A stretch of 59,491 bases of DNA from Guillardia theta CCMP2712 (GCF_000315625.1 NW_005434514.1:353-59843); one strand, 5' to 3'; positions 41,957 to 53,929 are shown, numbered from the stretch's first letter. Numbers and translations: made by a program. The notes: generated from the sequence alone by a model not told the origin.

Positions 41957-44487
41957 AGGACGGATGGCCTGCAGTACTACAAGGGAGTCGGCGATGACAA
42001 GTTTGAGGTACTCAAAGATGATACGGACAGACTAAGGAAAAGATTTCGAAAGTTGTTGGGGAGGTGTTCAGAGGTGCGTGCTGAGAGAACACTTTTGCAA
42101 GAGACAAGCAGAGGCTGATCATGGCTCAGGATACTTGTGTTGTGTTGTTACACGAAGACTATCCGCATGAGCTACCAGTGTTCGGCCAGACAAACGTCGA
42201 CAACAAGTTTAGACACGTCATCTTTGTCCTAGGAACTGTCCGGGACATGACGGTGAACGAGCAGGTGAGCAACAGAACTTGCGTTTCTTGCTTGTGAGCA
42301 ACAGAACTTGTGTTCCTTGCTTTCTCACTGTCTGCCAGAAAGCCCTTGCGGCTGCGGTCGAAGAGAAGTCGATCACTGTCCTCGGATGCAATCTTGGGCG
42401 ATCAGGTCCACTTGCGGTGCTGCTTGACGCTTTGATGACGTGGCAGTACCCCAGCGGAGTTCACCTCCAAGGTTCTGTTTGCTCTCAACTGCCATGCTGT
42501 CAATGGAAGGTTTGGCTCGACGTGGAGGAGTTGATGGTAGTGACTTCAGCATCTTAAGGCTATCTCCCGCCATCCATCAGCTGTTTCTCCTGTCAAGAGG
42601 AAAGTTTGACATCGCGAAGCTCGAGCCAGTCTACTTGAAGAACTCCAAGGATGTCAAGACTGACGAGGGAGAATGCCGAACAGAAAGAGATTCTGGTCAA
42701 GCGAGCAGGAGACTTCACTTTGCTGTCTTCTTGGGTCTATCGGCGTGCGAAGTCTCTTCGTCTTCTGCATCAAGGGATTCGATGTATGCTCTAAGTCAGG
42801 TAGAGAACTCTTTGTTCTCGCTGACCATAACATGGATACTCTGCTCCTACTCGTACCTTCCCCTTTATCCCCCTCCCCTTCCCCGCCCTCCCCGCTCCTA
42901 TCCACTAGTCCTCTATTCCTTGTCTTCTTCTCTCTCTTTTCCCACTTCTCCTGAATGATTGGAAATTTCATTCTCTCAACCTCGTCTTTGATCTTCATGA
43001 TGACAATCCTGATAGTTCAACATGCATCAATGATCAGACCTGCATCAATGCATCTTGTTGTCAGTCCTTTGTTGTAGACCATTATTGTTTGTTGCTTTCT
43101 TTGATTTCAAACAGATCATTGTGTGCGGATTGTGGAGATCGAATCTTGGAGAGCTAATGGAAAGGAAATCGAGGCTCACAGGGTATTCCTGTCTTGTATC
43201 GATCGTCTTTGCCTGTGGAACAATTTTCACAGCAGGCAATTGATTTTTCCAACACTTGTCGTCCACTGCTCTTCCTTCGCTTCTCGCTTGCCTCCTAACT
43301 CTCCTTTCCTCCTGCTCCTCGTTCGATTCGCTTATCCTTCTTCTCCTCTTCCTCGGCATATTTCCTTTCTCTTTTGTCTGTCCTTCCTCTCGACTCCTCG
43401 ACTTTTCTTCTGACGCTCCACCAGATCAGACTTTAGTGCGGCATCTTGCTTCCCAACACAAGGCGGCTCCATCGGAGCATCAGATCCTGTCCATCCTCAA
43501 AGATTCGCTGCAGGCAGACAAACTCTTGTTCCTCCGAATCATCTGACAAGGTCCTGCCAGTCCACCAGGTCTGATGAGCTTCTTCCGGGTATTTCTGTAA
43601 GCGTGCAAAAGGGAAAGATGAAGAAAGCTATAAGAGAGATCATGGAGCATCACGAGTTGTCCTGTTTAGTCGTCTTGGACATGGTGGAGGTTGGTTGCTG
43701 CAGCACAGAAGCAGGGGCTCAGGATGATGAGATGTCTGCGGTGAAGCTTGCGGACCTAGTCTACTCTCAGCCCTGTCATTGTGAGCAGTCGTGCATGTCT
43801 CTTAGTGCAAGGGGAGACGAAGCGACTAGGAATGGATCGAACGCCCAACAAGAGTTTGACATCATTGTATGTATCAAAGTCATCAAGGACCAATCTCTGC
43901 TTTCCAAGACTTCCAGCAGGATCAACAAGGTATTCTCAGCTCTGCTCCAGGGCGGTGACATCATGACCTACTCTCCTGTTCTGCTCTCCCCGGCCGGGAA
44001 ACCTCTCTCCCCTCAGGTCGCTACCCTTGACTTGTTCTGAAGGTCCCACAACGCTCCCTCACTCCCTCACTCCCTCACTCCCTCACTCCCTCACGCCCCT
44101 CTCTTTCTCCATACACCTTCTAACATGCAGCAGGCAAGCGTGTCGTCCATACAGCACTGGTCTTATCACGGGCTTCTTGGAATTGCTGCGAAAAGGACGG
44201 GGGAGTCTTGTCCTCAACTTGAAGCTAAACCAGCTCGACCTCTGCTGGGCAACTCAGTGAGAGCTCTTCCTGTCCTCAGCTCTGCAGGCTCCCTAGCTCT
44301 GATCCAGCTGCTGTTGGAGCTAGCCTCGCCTGAGCTCCTGTCGTCCTTCAGCAGAAAGCTCAAGAAAGCGATCAAGGCTTCGCCAGGTCTCAGTCCCAGG
44401 TGCGGAACTTCGGAACTTCGAGACCTCCTTTCCCTCCTTTCCCTTGTTTGTCACTCACCGGGTACCCGGCGTCCCCTCAGCCTCTGA
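41957..44487 (+). CDS. Unrecognised multi-exon gene
   Basis: Phase-consistent exons carry DGLQYYKGVGDDKFEVLK, then HEDYPHELPVFGQTN and KFRHVIFVLGTVRDMTVNEQ (to 42264), then ALAAAVEEKSITVLGCNLG, then AEFTSKVLFALNCHAVNGR and LSPAIHQLFLLSRGKFDIAK. Further likely exons lie at 43434-43545, 43580-43690, 43860-43930 and 44125-44400 (LALIQLLLELASPELLSSF). Introns are pyrimidine-rich and short. I do not recognise the family. The gene may start at 40134, since an intron from about 41907 to 41956 joins the two in phase. The C-terminal exon and stop are not settled. Confidence 0.45.
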
Positions 44488-46939
44488 CTCCTCTGTCTCA
44501 GCTTGTCTGCGGCGCTGGAGACGGCGAACAACCGACGCGCTTCCGGCATGGCTGCCGCCAACGATTCGGCAATCCGATCCGATCGGGTGACTGACTCAGT
44601 GACCGTGGGAAATTAGCCTCCGAAACGCGGACTCCCGTTCCGAAGTACAGTAGATAATATAGAACAGGCTGGCCCTGGGCTTTTGCTGTGGCACAGTAGT
44701 CAAGTAGTCACTCTTCAATGGAACTTCCGATTTGCAACGGAGTCGGCAACACTTAGTAGTCCGATCAGTGAGAGTGACGAGCAAGGCCCGGCCCGGCCGG
44801 GCGCCGGGCGGCCCGACACGGGCCCCGGCGGGATGCCAGGACTGGGAGAGTCGGACGGTTATTCTAGTCCAGTCCCAACGGTTAAATTCCAACGGTTTTG
44901 TAACGGTCCTGTCGCTTTTGTATGATGGTGGCCGCCAAACGGTGTTTCTTTGAATCGATCCGTAGGACAACATGGAGAATTGAAAGGTGCTGTTGGTTTT
45001 GAAATCTCCTTACTATTATTCAACTCATAGATTTTTAATTTGAAATCTTCCGTTTTGGTTTTAAAATGCGTCCTCTCACAGCGCTCACAACAACGTCAGT
45101 CTCCATTTCAAGTTGGCGTCCAAGGACCTATGGAAATGTTACACTGTCCTCGCCAACATAAAAAAACTCCCTGTAGCTAGGTCCTCACCCCCACCATAGG
45201 ATCTCAATTCAACATTACCCCACCCATCGAATTGACACTAACCCCACCCTACATTTCCCCATCGTAATTCCGAGCTCAACCACCCTTTTCTCATCACCCC
45301 TACCCAGACCAAATTTCACTACCCTACCACGACTCACTCCAACGAGAAAAAGGCTATACAAAAATTGTGAGGAATCGTAGGGAGGTGCTAGGAGTGATAT
45401 GACCCCCAAGGCAGCGTATCTCTTACGTCCTACATACCCTACGACATGGAACCCTCTGGCAAAAATCCTTTTTTTGGTCAAGAAAAAAAGAGCTTTAAAT
45501 AATTTTTATTTACAATAATTTATACTATTAATGCGATGGGTCCGCTCGTCGTGTTGAAAGGTCCTAGGAACCTGGAGATTCCTAGTAGGTTCCTAGAGCA
45601 GTGTCTACATTCTTGTAAGTGGTACCACCCTACATCAACCCCACAGTAACACTACCCCGTCATATCACACCATGGTTCCCAACATGAGCAAGGAACAATT
45701 GCCCCTGCTTCGTGGTCTGCTGATTCTCAATTGAGAGAATAGTAAAGCATGGCACGCCCCTGCTATACTCCCAATTAAACTACCCACCCCCGTGAATTAC
45801 TGTAGTTCAAGCCCTTCAAGCTCTTAGAGCAACTGGCACAATTCAGGTTGGCGGATGGTAACTGGTAAGAGAGCCTGAAAGGTAAAAATGGAGAGATTTG
45901 AGACACGGGAATGCATGAACTGCTCAAAAAGAAATAAGTCCGATCACGCCAACTTTACAGACATTCCATTCGCTGCGGTACACAGTTTAAACGTTGCATT
46001 AGCTCATCGTTTTGGTCATGATACCGAGCAGATCGGGTTTAAAATTGATTTGTTTATTTCTTGTAAAGAAAATACACTAAATTGATTGTTTTCGATTTTT
46101 TAAAAAACTTTGTTAAAAACTCTTGATAGAGAGACAAGGGTCGTGGTACTATTGTCTAAAATGTTATTGCATGCAAAATTTCTAATGGGTGGGGGTAGTA
46201 ACCACTACCCTACTTTCTCCTGTACATCCTGGGGGACACGAGGGTAATAGTACCCACCCACCCGTGACGTGTACAGCGAATGGATTCATCTCTCCTCTCC
46301 CATCATCATTACCTCGTTCTCCCTAGCGACATGAACTTTCAGTTGCTGCGCATTTTCCTCCTCCTCTCCCTCCTTCCTCCTTCGTGCTCATCCCCACTCG
46401 TTGATCTCCACGTTATCTCCTCCCTCCTCCACCTGCACACCATGGCCCTGGCTCATGTTGTTGCTCGCTGCTGTTCGACGTCGAATTCATCCGCTATCTT
46501 GAACCTCGCCATTCACCATTTTTGAATCAGCTTTTCCATTTTTCTTGCTTTGTCGATGAATGTGTTTCAACTTGATCAGCGCATCCTTACCTGTGTCTCG
46601 TTTGCTTCTGGGCCTCTACGTTTTTTCCTTCTCGCTCGAGTATTTTTGGCCAATGCTTTGCTACCTGCTGCTTTCTCCACAAATAGGCCAGGGTTACTAG
46701 ATACTTCCTTGTTTGCCAGGGTTACTAGATACTGCCTTGTTTGCCAGGGTTACTAGATACTACCTTGCTTGCCTTATGATAGATTGTTGTGAGAGCAAGC
46801 TTAGCTTTCGAAATGTCCAACGATGCTCCTGTGCTTTCCCACGAACCTTACCGTTGCTTCTGATTGACGATGCACTACAGGAGGACTAGAAATTTTATGC
46901 TCATCCCCCAGTGATCAAGTGCACTGCGAAGAGTTGACA
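44488..46939. other. Long intergenic region with GC island and C-rich/A-T-rich mosaic
   Basis: A GC-rich island lies at about 44760-44840, then A/T-rich DNA with scattered 'ccccaccc' and 'ctaccctac' blocks (45180-45800, 46200-46260). A short repeat 'gccagggttactagatac' occurs two to three times at 46688-46760. No gene supported. Confidence 0.5.
44735..44900. other. GC-rich island A
   Basis: Dense GGCCCGG/CCGGGC words (e.g. 'ggcccggcccggccgggcgc') within A/T-richer flanks. Similar islands occur at 48465-48540 and 56830-57120. Confidence 0.6.
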
Positions 46940-48198
46940 ATGAGCATGGAAACCGCTGTTATGGAACCCCAATCTTCTACCACTCCTGACTCCCCCAGTA
47001 CACGCTCGAGAAGACAGATTCCTCGTCACCTCTGGCAGCCTGATGGCGAGGCTGATCGCTGCTCGATTGCGTCATGCAGCTCGACGTTCAACAAGTGGAC
47101 GATCGGAGTGAGCGGGAGGCATCACTGCAGAGTGTGCGGGAGAGTGGTCTGCCAGCAGTGCTCCCGTGGCACTGTAAGTCTGCTTCCTGTCCTGTCACTC
47201 TTTAACTCCTTTCCTCGCAGATAAACCTTCTGCCCTCGAATGGTGGGAGAGCGTCGCTAGCTCGACCAGTCAGAGTATGTGATGCTTGTCGTCTCACTCA
47301 TGGGAAAGTTGAACTCAAGCCCTCCTACTTTGTATCTATTTTGTCGACCATGAATGCGATGACTACAAACTTTCGGCGAAGGTATTGGTAACTCTAGTGC
47401 TAGTTTCAAATGTTTGACTGTGTGTAGCAGGAAAATAAACTCGACTCTTATCTCGTCGGCACCTGCACTGGCGGTGAGTTTCAGGATGTGAAGAGGACGT
47501 TGGCGTAAGGATCTCACGCTATTCCTCGCAGCGATCTAGCTCGTCCTCCGATCTTGGACAGAATGTGGACGTTTCGTCAGTGATGCCAACACTCAGGCAC
47601 AGGTATGAGACGCTCTCGGCCACTTTTCCCCTTTGACTTATGCAACTCGATCAGTGCATCAGCTCCCTGCCTTCTGTCGAGCACGTTGAACATGGAAGAG
47701 TTGGCGCACTCGAACCCTTCGGTCACAGGGCAGTCGGACGACGAACACTCGCATGCGGAAACTCCAAACTCTACTATCGTGCAGGGTGAGGAAGAGGAAG
47801 ATTGGTCTTGAATTATCCCGCTGACAACGTTCATAGGTCACGAGCAAGGAAGCTGTAACATGTTGAACCCATCGCTGCCTTTGCAGATTCCTAGCGGCAC
47901 GGGGCAGTTGAAGAGCAACCAAGCAACCAAGCCGGACAATGACAAGAATGCGGGACAGAAGATGGAAGAGCTTGTGGGAGGGAGTGACCACGTCTCGAAG
48001 AGACTTAAAGTTCTCAAGGAGGCGCTGGAGAAATTCTCTTTCTACGAGGTAACTGTCCCCCCCCTTTACATCCATCTCCCACCTCTTCTCAGTTTCTTAC
48101 CCGCACCGCATCAGGGGCTTCTGCAGCATGAGCCAGCGGCACTTAGAGCTCTTCTGGTAGCTGAGGCTGGAGGATGCCTTCCAAGTCACCAGCAGTGA
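46940..48198 (+). CDS. FYVE zinc-finger protein
   Basis: The ATG is at 46940. Exon 1 runs to 47173 (donor GTAAGT), and exon 2 starts at 47220 (ATAAACCTTCTG) in phase. The FYVE domain spans residues ~30-110: CSIASC, then GRHHCRVCGRVVCQQCS with the RHHCR basic patch, then VRVCDAC, giving all eight zinc ligands. The domain binds phosphatidylinositol 3-phosphate on endosomes. The first Cys pair has three residues between the cysteines rather than two. Downstream exons (about 47430-47600, 47680-47800, 47840-48046 and 48114-48198) encode a Ser/Asp-rich linker and a short coiled coil (MEELVGGSDHVSKRLKVLKE). Their exact joins are tentative. The stop is at 48196-48198. Confidence 0.75.
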
Positions 48199-49297
48199 TA
48201 CCGCAAAGTGAGGCTTCACGTACGGGCTTTACAGTGAACCCTGTGCGTTGTTGTGGAGTCACGAGGTTTTTTGCTGGGATGTCTACCCAAGACTTTCCCT
48301 GCTGAGTTTTGTACGATTAGAGAGCGAGAACGATGTGTTAGGCTCGTCAAGCTCTTGTTGTGATCATAGTACAGTAAACATCACGGTCACCGTACGGTCT
48401 ACTGATCACTAGCCGGCTGAGCTTCAGTGCCAACCTGACAGTAACTTGTGGCAACTTGCCTACGCGACAGCCGCCGGCTGAGGCGAGCCCGCCGGGCGGG
48501 CCCCTCCGCCGGCCCCGGTCCGACCCGAGGCTGCAGTGCCAGTAACGGTTCATCATCAGTGAGCCGGCCCGATTCTCCCGCCATGTAGACTAGATGGGCG
48601 GCAACATGAGAGGGAGAGCGAGGAAGAGAAGCGGGACAGAGGAGAGAAGGGCCTGAGAAGCTAGAGAAAGTGAGATAGGAGGGGATCAGATGAGTATAGC
48701 GACAGAAGGAGACTAGGTGAAGCGAAGAAATACGCGCGGCGAGAGGGATGCAAGGCAGGAAGGGATGTGCGAGGCAGGATGAGAGGTAAGGTAGGAGGAC
48801 AGAAACCTAGAGAGCAAGTCGGAGAAGCAGGAGGAGAGATTAAGGGAAGTCAGACCCTGAGGTGCTGCGAAGAGATGGGAGGAAAACGTAAAAAGGAAAA
48901 GTCAGGAGCAGGAGGTTGAGGAGGCGGAGGAATTGGTTGTTGAAACCCATCCTCTGATAAAATACGTCAATACACGCGTCAATACGGCAATGGTCGTTCA
49001 CTAAGACAGGGAGAAAGAGCTGAGCAAGCGTTGCTTCGGAGGATGACCTGAGTGGAGAGAGCGGGAAAGAGTGGAGGAGATGGAGGCAGGAAAAAAGTCA
49101 CTTATGCCAAAAACTACCGCAATTCCAAACAGCACGAAAGAAAGAAAGAAAACATCATAGGGAGAGAAAGCGAGAGTGGAATACGATTGCTCTTGACATA
49201 TTTCATGTATCACAACAAGGAGAGGTCAGGTGGTTCTGAATGACTAAAACCGCGCAGGGTCACGGGAAAAAGTAAACTCCGCAAGCGTACAGCAGGA
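48199..49297. other. Intergenic with GC island B and purine-rich tract
   Basis: GC-rich island at 48465-48540 ('gcccgccgggcgggcccc'), then a G/A-rich tract at 48600-48920. No gene supported. Confidence 0.5.
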
Positions 49298-50170
49298 ATG
49301 ACCATGAGCTTCTGCCATGGCGGCGAAGTGATCGCTGCTGCTCTTCTGGTCTTGACATGTCAAACTTCAGCGCTTCCGGTCGAGGAGTCACGAGTGAGGC
49401 TGAGAGCCTCGACCCCTCACACAGCACAGCAGGAGATGCTCTCCAACGTGACCTTTGTGCTGCCTCGCAGCGTTGGGGATGAAGACGTCAAGAACGTCGT
49501 GCTGGTGGGATCGTGGAGCGGGTGGAGGAGGAAGCACAGGATGGAGAAGAACGACAAGGGAGAGTTCACAAGGACGCTGCAGCTGCCTCATGGGAAGTTT
49601 GAGTTCAAGGTGTTCAAGGATGGGGTTCAACATCAGGCGACTAAGGAGAAGATGAAAGTCTCGTCGTACCATCCTCCCCTCTTTGCAAATGCGAAGAAAC
49701 AATGCCTTGCCCTGCTCGACAGCGCCAGGTGACGCCCATGACGAACTTGTCAACCATTGCCGAGCTTGCGACAGGGTTTGACTTGTCTGGCTGCACAGGA
49801 TGAAATTCACCAGCACGAAGATTGCGCTGGAGCACCACAAGGAGAAGGTGCTTGTTGCCTCTCTCACTCTTCTCCTGTTCTTGTTCGTCGCACGATATCA
49901 GCGACAGATCCTGTAAGCTCCTCGCACTCTACTCTTCCTCTCTCACGCGCTGGTTGTAGCTCGCTGGCCGGCCGAATCATCTCCCTCCTCGTCGCCTCCA
50001 CCAGAACCTCCCCCCTGCGCCGTGGCAAGGAGCTGAAGGGGGGAGGGACTAAGGAGGCGGGTAAGGCGGGGGGACGTGACTACGCGGAGATGGTGGGGAA
50101 GCTGATGAAGGAGGTAGTGGAGCAGAACCCTCTCACAGAAGTTTTCACCACAGCCACAGAGGCCTCTTGA
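49298..50170 (+). CDS. Membrane-anchored AMPK-type glycogen-binding domain protein
   Basis: Exons 49298..49728, 49799..49912 and 49960..50170 are in phase, giving about 251 residues. A signal peptide (VIAAALLVLTCQTSA) is followed by an AMPK1-CBM/CBM48 domain at ~47-115: VTFVLP, VVLVGSWSGWRRK, GEFTRTLQLPHGKFEFKVFKDG. The conserved GSW, a W in the sugar-binding loop and FKV are present. A single hydrophobic helix (VLVASLTLLLFLFVA) lies at ~160, and then a basic tail. The domain binds glycogen or starch in AMPK-beta and related proteins. The topology suggests a lumenal carbohydrate-binding domain on a membrane. The stop is 34 bp from the convergent PPR-methyltransferase gene. Confidence 0.8.
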
Positions 50171-50204
50171 ACTGCCTCGGTCTTTACTCGGGACCTTTCG
50201 TAGC

Positions 50205-50539
50205 TCAGACATTTCTGGGGACCTTTCCGAGCTCTATAAAGTAGCGCTCCTGGAACCCCCTGCTCCTCCACAGCTGGTCGAAGTAGGACACAGCTCCCTC
50301 CCCCTGTTGTGTTCTCAGGCCCTGAGCTCAAGTAAACAGCCTCACCACCTTTTTCGCCCCCTCCCTCCGAGCTGTGCTCCGAGCCTTGAAGAGCTGAGGA
50401 CAAGACTTGACGACTTTGAGGTACGAGTCCCGAAGGTCGCTGCTCCCCGAAAGTCAGAAGAAAGACGGCAGGATGAGGCCCACGGAGCAGAGGAGGACGA
50501 AAGAGATAATATAGATTAGGAAGACAGGGAGGGAACGAG

Positions 50540-50574
<35 letters not shown>

Positions 50575-51894
50575 GTCGGCAAATCCTTGCCTGTCGTCTG
50601 TCACGATGTTGAACGTTCCGTTCGGCTCCAAGTTCTTGTGAACAGCACGGAGGAAGGAGGGACTGAAGAAAACACTGCCTGCTCCCATCGGCTCGGGGAA
50701 GCGAAGAAACATGGACCTGACAGATGCGGGTCGAAGGAGGTCAGAGCATACAAGAGCTGCATCCAAGTTCAACACGACCAGGTTGTTCAACCCCAACAGA
50801 CTCCTCCTCGTCAAGATCTCGTGCGCTCTGTCGTACCGATACTCCACCGCCACCCAGTTCGCGTCCTCAACACCTGCTCGATCCAACACCCACTCGCCGC
50901 TCCCAGCGCAGAGCTCGACATGCAGAGGCTTGTCCGGCCCCACGGCACGCAGGAGTTTCGACAGTCCTGTCTTCAGGTTCCCCTTGTCGACGTTGCTCGA
51001 CGAGCTCAGAAACAGATCTTGCATGCTGGGCCGCAAACTTTGCTCGTCACGCCTCCCCTGCTTCCTCTCCTCCACAATCCGCTGGATGAATTCTGCATCC
51101 GTCTTGATCTTCAACTTTGAAATCTCATCCACCGCTGCTGCTCCGGCGCCTCCAATCTCCTCCATCGCCCTCGCCGCCTGCTCCAGAGCCTCACCGTCTC
51201 GGCCCTCCATCAAGAGCATGTGCCCAACCGCCAGCCTCGAGAGCGGCGCTGGTCCTGTGAGGCCTCGAAGCTGACTGAGAGCCTCTTCAAGTCGTCCATC
51301 CTGGCAGCGGATACGGATCATTAGCGCGTCAGAGACCTGGTCTTGCATCCCTTGCGCCCTCATCTCCTCGTAGATGCTCTCTGCCTCCCCTCCCCTCCCC
51401 CATCGCAGGCACCCGCGCAGGAGCGTCTTCAACGTCCGATCGTTGGGAGGAACCCTCATCGCCTTCATCTCCTCCAGGAACCTAGTCGCCTCCTCCATCC
51501 TCCCAGCTCCCACAAGTCCCTTGATGATGCTCGTGCCGAGGACGGTATTGAGCTCTCCCCCTCCCGTCAGGTACTCTCTTACCTTCCTCAGCCCTCCCTC
51601 CACATCCCCCATCCTCATGTAGCCGTTGATCAGCCCACCCCAGGAATGCTCATTGGGCTTTACCTGGACCTCGGCCATGGCCTGCAACAGCCGGTTGCAG
51701 CGATGGACAGCAGCGGCCTCGGCGTACTTTGCGATCAGCCAGTTGAAGTACTTGACATTCTTCCTCTTCATGGCGTGCTCTAGCTCCTGGGAGAAAGACA
51801 TGCCTCCGGAGAGAGATCGGAACGGCGGACGAGATCGCAAGGAAGGGAGGACTGCCGTCCTGATGGCTGACCAAGCCCCCCAAGAGGCTGACAT
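50205..51894 (-). CDS. PPR repeat - tRNA (guanine-N7) methyltransferase (TrmB-like) fusion
   Basis: The ATG is at 51894. An Arg/Ser-rich start (SAIRTAVLPSLRSRPPFRS) suggests organelle import. Residues ~45-230 hold PPR helices (NEHSWGGLINGYMRMGDVEGG, NDRTLKTLLRGCLRWGRGGEAESIYEEM). After a linker a SAM-dependent domain begins near 330: HVELCAGSGEWV, then WVAVEYRYDRA, NNLVVLNLDA, FLRFPEPM and NGTFNIVTDD. The 3' exon (about 50205-50300) has SYFDQLWRSRGFQERYFIEL, the TrmB C-terminal motif, and ends at a TGA. One to two introns lie between about 50310 and 50600. The canonical FPDPW is FPEPM here. It would methylate G46 or a related guanine in organelle RNA chosen by the PPRs (inference). Confidence 0.85.
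50541..50575 (+). repeat. (CAG)n trinucleotide run, about 11 copies
   Basis: On the minus strand it is (CTG)n directly after the DDRQGFADM codons of the methyltransferase. It would encode poly-Leu if exonic. No GT donor separates it from the exon, so it may be translated before a donor near 50528. Confidence 0.85.
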
Positions 51895-52125
51895 GCTCAC
51901 TCAAAACATCTACGAGAAGATTAGCACACAAGAGATTCTCCTCCCGCCTTGTCTGATGTCAGTCAACTCGTCCTCCTCGCTTCTTCTTTGATCGTCTTTC
52001 GACACAAACTCTCTTTGTGTCTCTCTGCTTCTACGCCTTCATACCCTCATCCTCATATCTCACTCCTCCCTCCCTCCCTCCCTCTCCCTGCGATTATCGG
52101 GGCCGTTTCGAGCCGTTACAGCGCG

Positions 52126-53929
52126 ATGTCGCATGGAGGTGAGGCCTACGAGAGAGGGCAGGGAGGTTGGAGCAGCTGAAACGACAAGAGCAGAGGAAGC
52201 AGGCAGCAAGCTGGAGGGAGCATGAAACAGGAGGGAGGCAGCAGAGAGGAGGGAGGAGGGAGGAGGAAGCAGGCAGGAAGAGAAGGCAGGAGGAGGCAGG
52301 AGGCAGGAGGCAGGAGGCAGGAGGCAGGAGGCAGGAGGCAGGAGGCAGGAGGCAGGAGGCAGGAGGCAGGGAGGGAGCAAGCGGACTGTACAAGTCTTAT
52401 GGATTCGTCTCAGGATCAAAGGACCGGAGCCTGCAGGCTATCGCTGTGGCTATAGACGAGATCAACCAGCTGCGTCAAGGCAAGGTCAGCCCCCTGATGC
52501 GCAACCGGCATGGCGAGGCTGACAAAAATGCTGTGATTGCCTGCTTGCTGCCCTGCAGTCCGTGTACGAGAAACGCGGGAACGTTTTCTTCCTCGCCGAC
52601 CCTGAGGTAAGCTGATTGCTACGAGGTCAAGTGCCTCCAACTATGACGCAGAGAGTGAAGAAATCGCTGCTAGCTCGGAGGGCCAACATCACTACGAGCG
52701 TGAGCAACCATACATCTCTTCAACCTGCGAGTAAGTGATCAAGTTGCTTTGATTGTTTATCAAAGGATCGAGGGGATGACGTGCAAGCAAGTAAGTAGAA
52801 GAAGCATCTTCATCCTCTCGTGTTCCCCGATGATGTTGATTGCTGGCTGAGAGAATCTCCAGATGTGCATCGAGATGAAACTCACACGCACAGCTCGTCG
52901 ACGAGAGGAGAGGTTGAGCAGGTAGGCAGCAACAACAGCGCGCATACATATCAAGCTCACTGCCCCCTACCCAGCATCTCAAGGGCAGGCGAGTGACTCT
53001 ACAAGGACTCAAGGTGAAACTGCCAGTCTTCCCTAGTTCAGCTGATCTCTTCATGTGTGCTGTAGAGTGTGCAGTACAATGGGATGAAGGGGACCGTGCT
53101 GAAATACGACGGTTTGTTCCTCTCTGATCCTTGCATGCGCTGACATGTAGCAACAGAGTCTCGGCAGAGATTTGCAGTCAGATTGGACGAGGATGGGAAG
53201 GTGAGCAGCAAACTTATAAAACGTGCTTGTGCGGAGGATTTCTTCTCACCTCGCATCCCTCTGGACACAGAAAGCATTCTTCAAGCTTGAAAACCTGACG
53301 GTCATAGGAGGCGCTGCGTCGGAGGTGAGGGAGGAGTAGAGGAGTAGGAGGTGAGGGAGGAGTAGAGGAGTAGGAGGTGAGGGAGGTGTAGAGGAGTAGG
53401 AGGTGAGGGAGGTGTAGAGGAGTAGGAGGTGAGGGAGGTGAGGGAGGAGTAGGAGGTGAGGGAGGAGTAGAGGAGTAGGAGGTGAGGGAGGTGTAGAGGA
53501 GTAGGAGGTGAGGGAGGTGTAGAGGAGTAGGAGGTGAGGGAGGTGAGGGAGGAGTAGGAGGTGAGGGAGGAGCAGAGGAGTAGGAGGTGAGGGAGGTGTA
53601 GAGGAGTAGGAGGTGAGGGAGGAGTAGAGGAGTAGAAGGTGAGGGAGGAGTAGAGGAGTAGAAGGTGAGGGAGGTGTAGAGGAGTAGGAGGTGAGGGAGG
53701 AGTAGAGGAGTAGGAGGTGAGGGAGGTGTAGAGGAGTAGGAGGTGAGGGAGGAGTAGAGGAGTAGGAGGTGAGGGAGGTGTAGAGGAGTAGGAGGTGAGG
53801 GAGGTGTAGAGGAGTCGGAGGTGAGGGAGGTGTAGAGGAGTCGGAGGTGAGGGAGGTGTAGAGGAGTAGCGACCTTGACATGTTTACTTCCAGGCTTTCA
53901 CTGGGCTAGTTAGAGAACGAACAGCTTGA
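52126..53929 (+). CDS. Unrecognised multi-exon protein with a C-terminal SH3-like 'ENL' module
   Basis: The ATG is at 52126 (MSHGG, donor after 52137), divergent from the PPR-methyltransferase. Supported exons encode KSYGFVSGSKDRSLQAIAVA (to ~52484), SVYEKRGNVFFLADPE, RVKKSLLARRANITTS, LKGRRVTLQGLK, SVQYNGMKGTVLKYD, ATESRQRFAVRLDEDGK and KAFFKLENLTVIGGAASE (to 53324), with a last exon at 53894..53929. The pattern GxxGxVxxYD...RxxVRLDxxGK...KxENL resembles small SH3-like modules found in many eukaryotic proteins. The overall function is unknown. The intron at 53325-53893 is filled by a minisatellite, and an upstream intron holds (GCAGGAG)n. Confidence 0.6.
52262..52373 (+). repeat. (GGAGGCA)n heptamer repeat
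   Basis: Runs of 'caggaggcaggaggcagg' lie within an intron of the 52126 gene. Confidence 0.9.
53325..53875 (+). repeat. 26-bp minisatellite filling an intron, about 20 copies
   Basis: The unit is approximately 'gtgagggaggtgtagaggag' plus 'taggag'. It starts exactly at the 5' splice site of the last intron, so each copy repeats AG|GTGAGG. Variants are g(t/a)gtaga, plus shortened units near 53445 and 53560. Confidence 0.95.

Noticed and set aside
53246-53881. 211-residue minus-strand Leu/Pro/Ser-rich open frame
   Set aside because: It is only the translation of the 26-bp intronic minisatellite; 26 is not a multiple of 3, which gives a 78-bp protein period.
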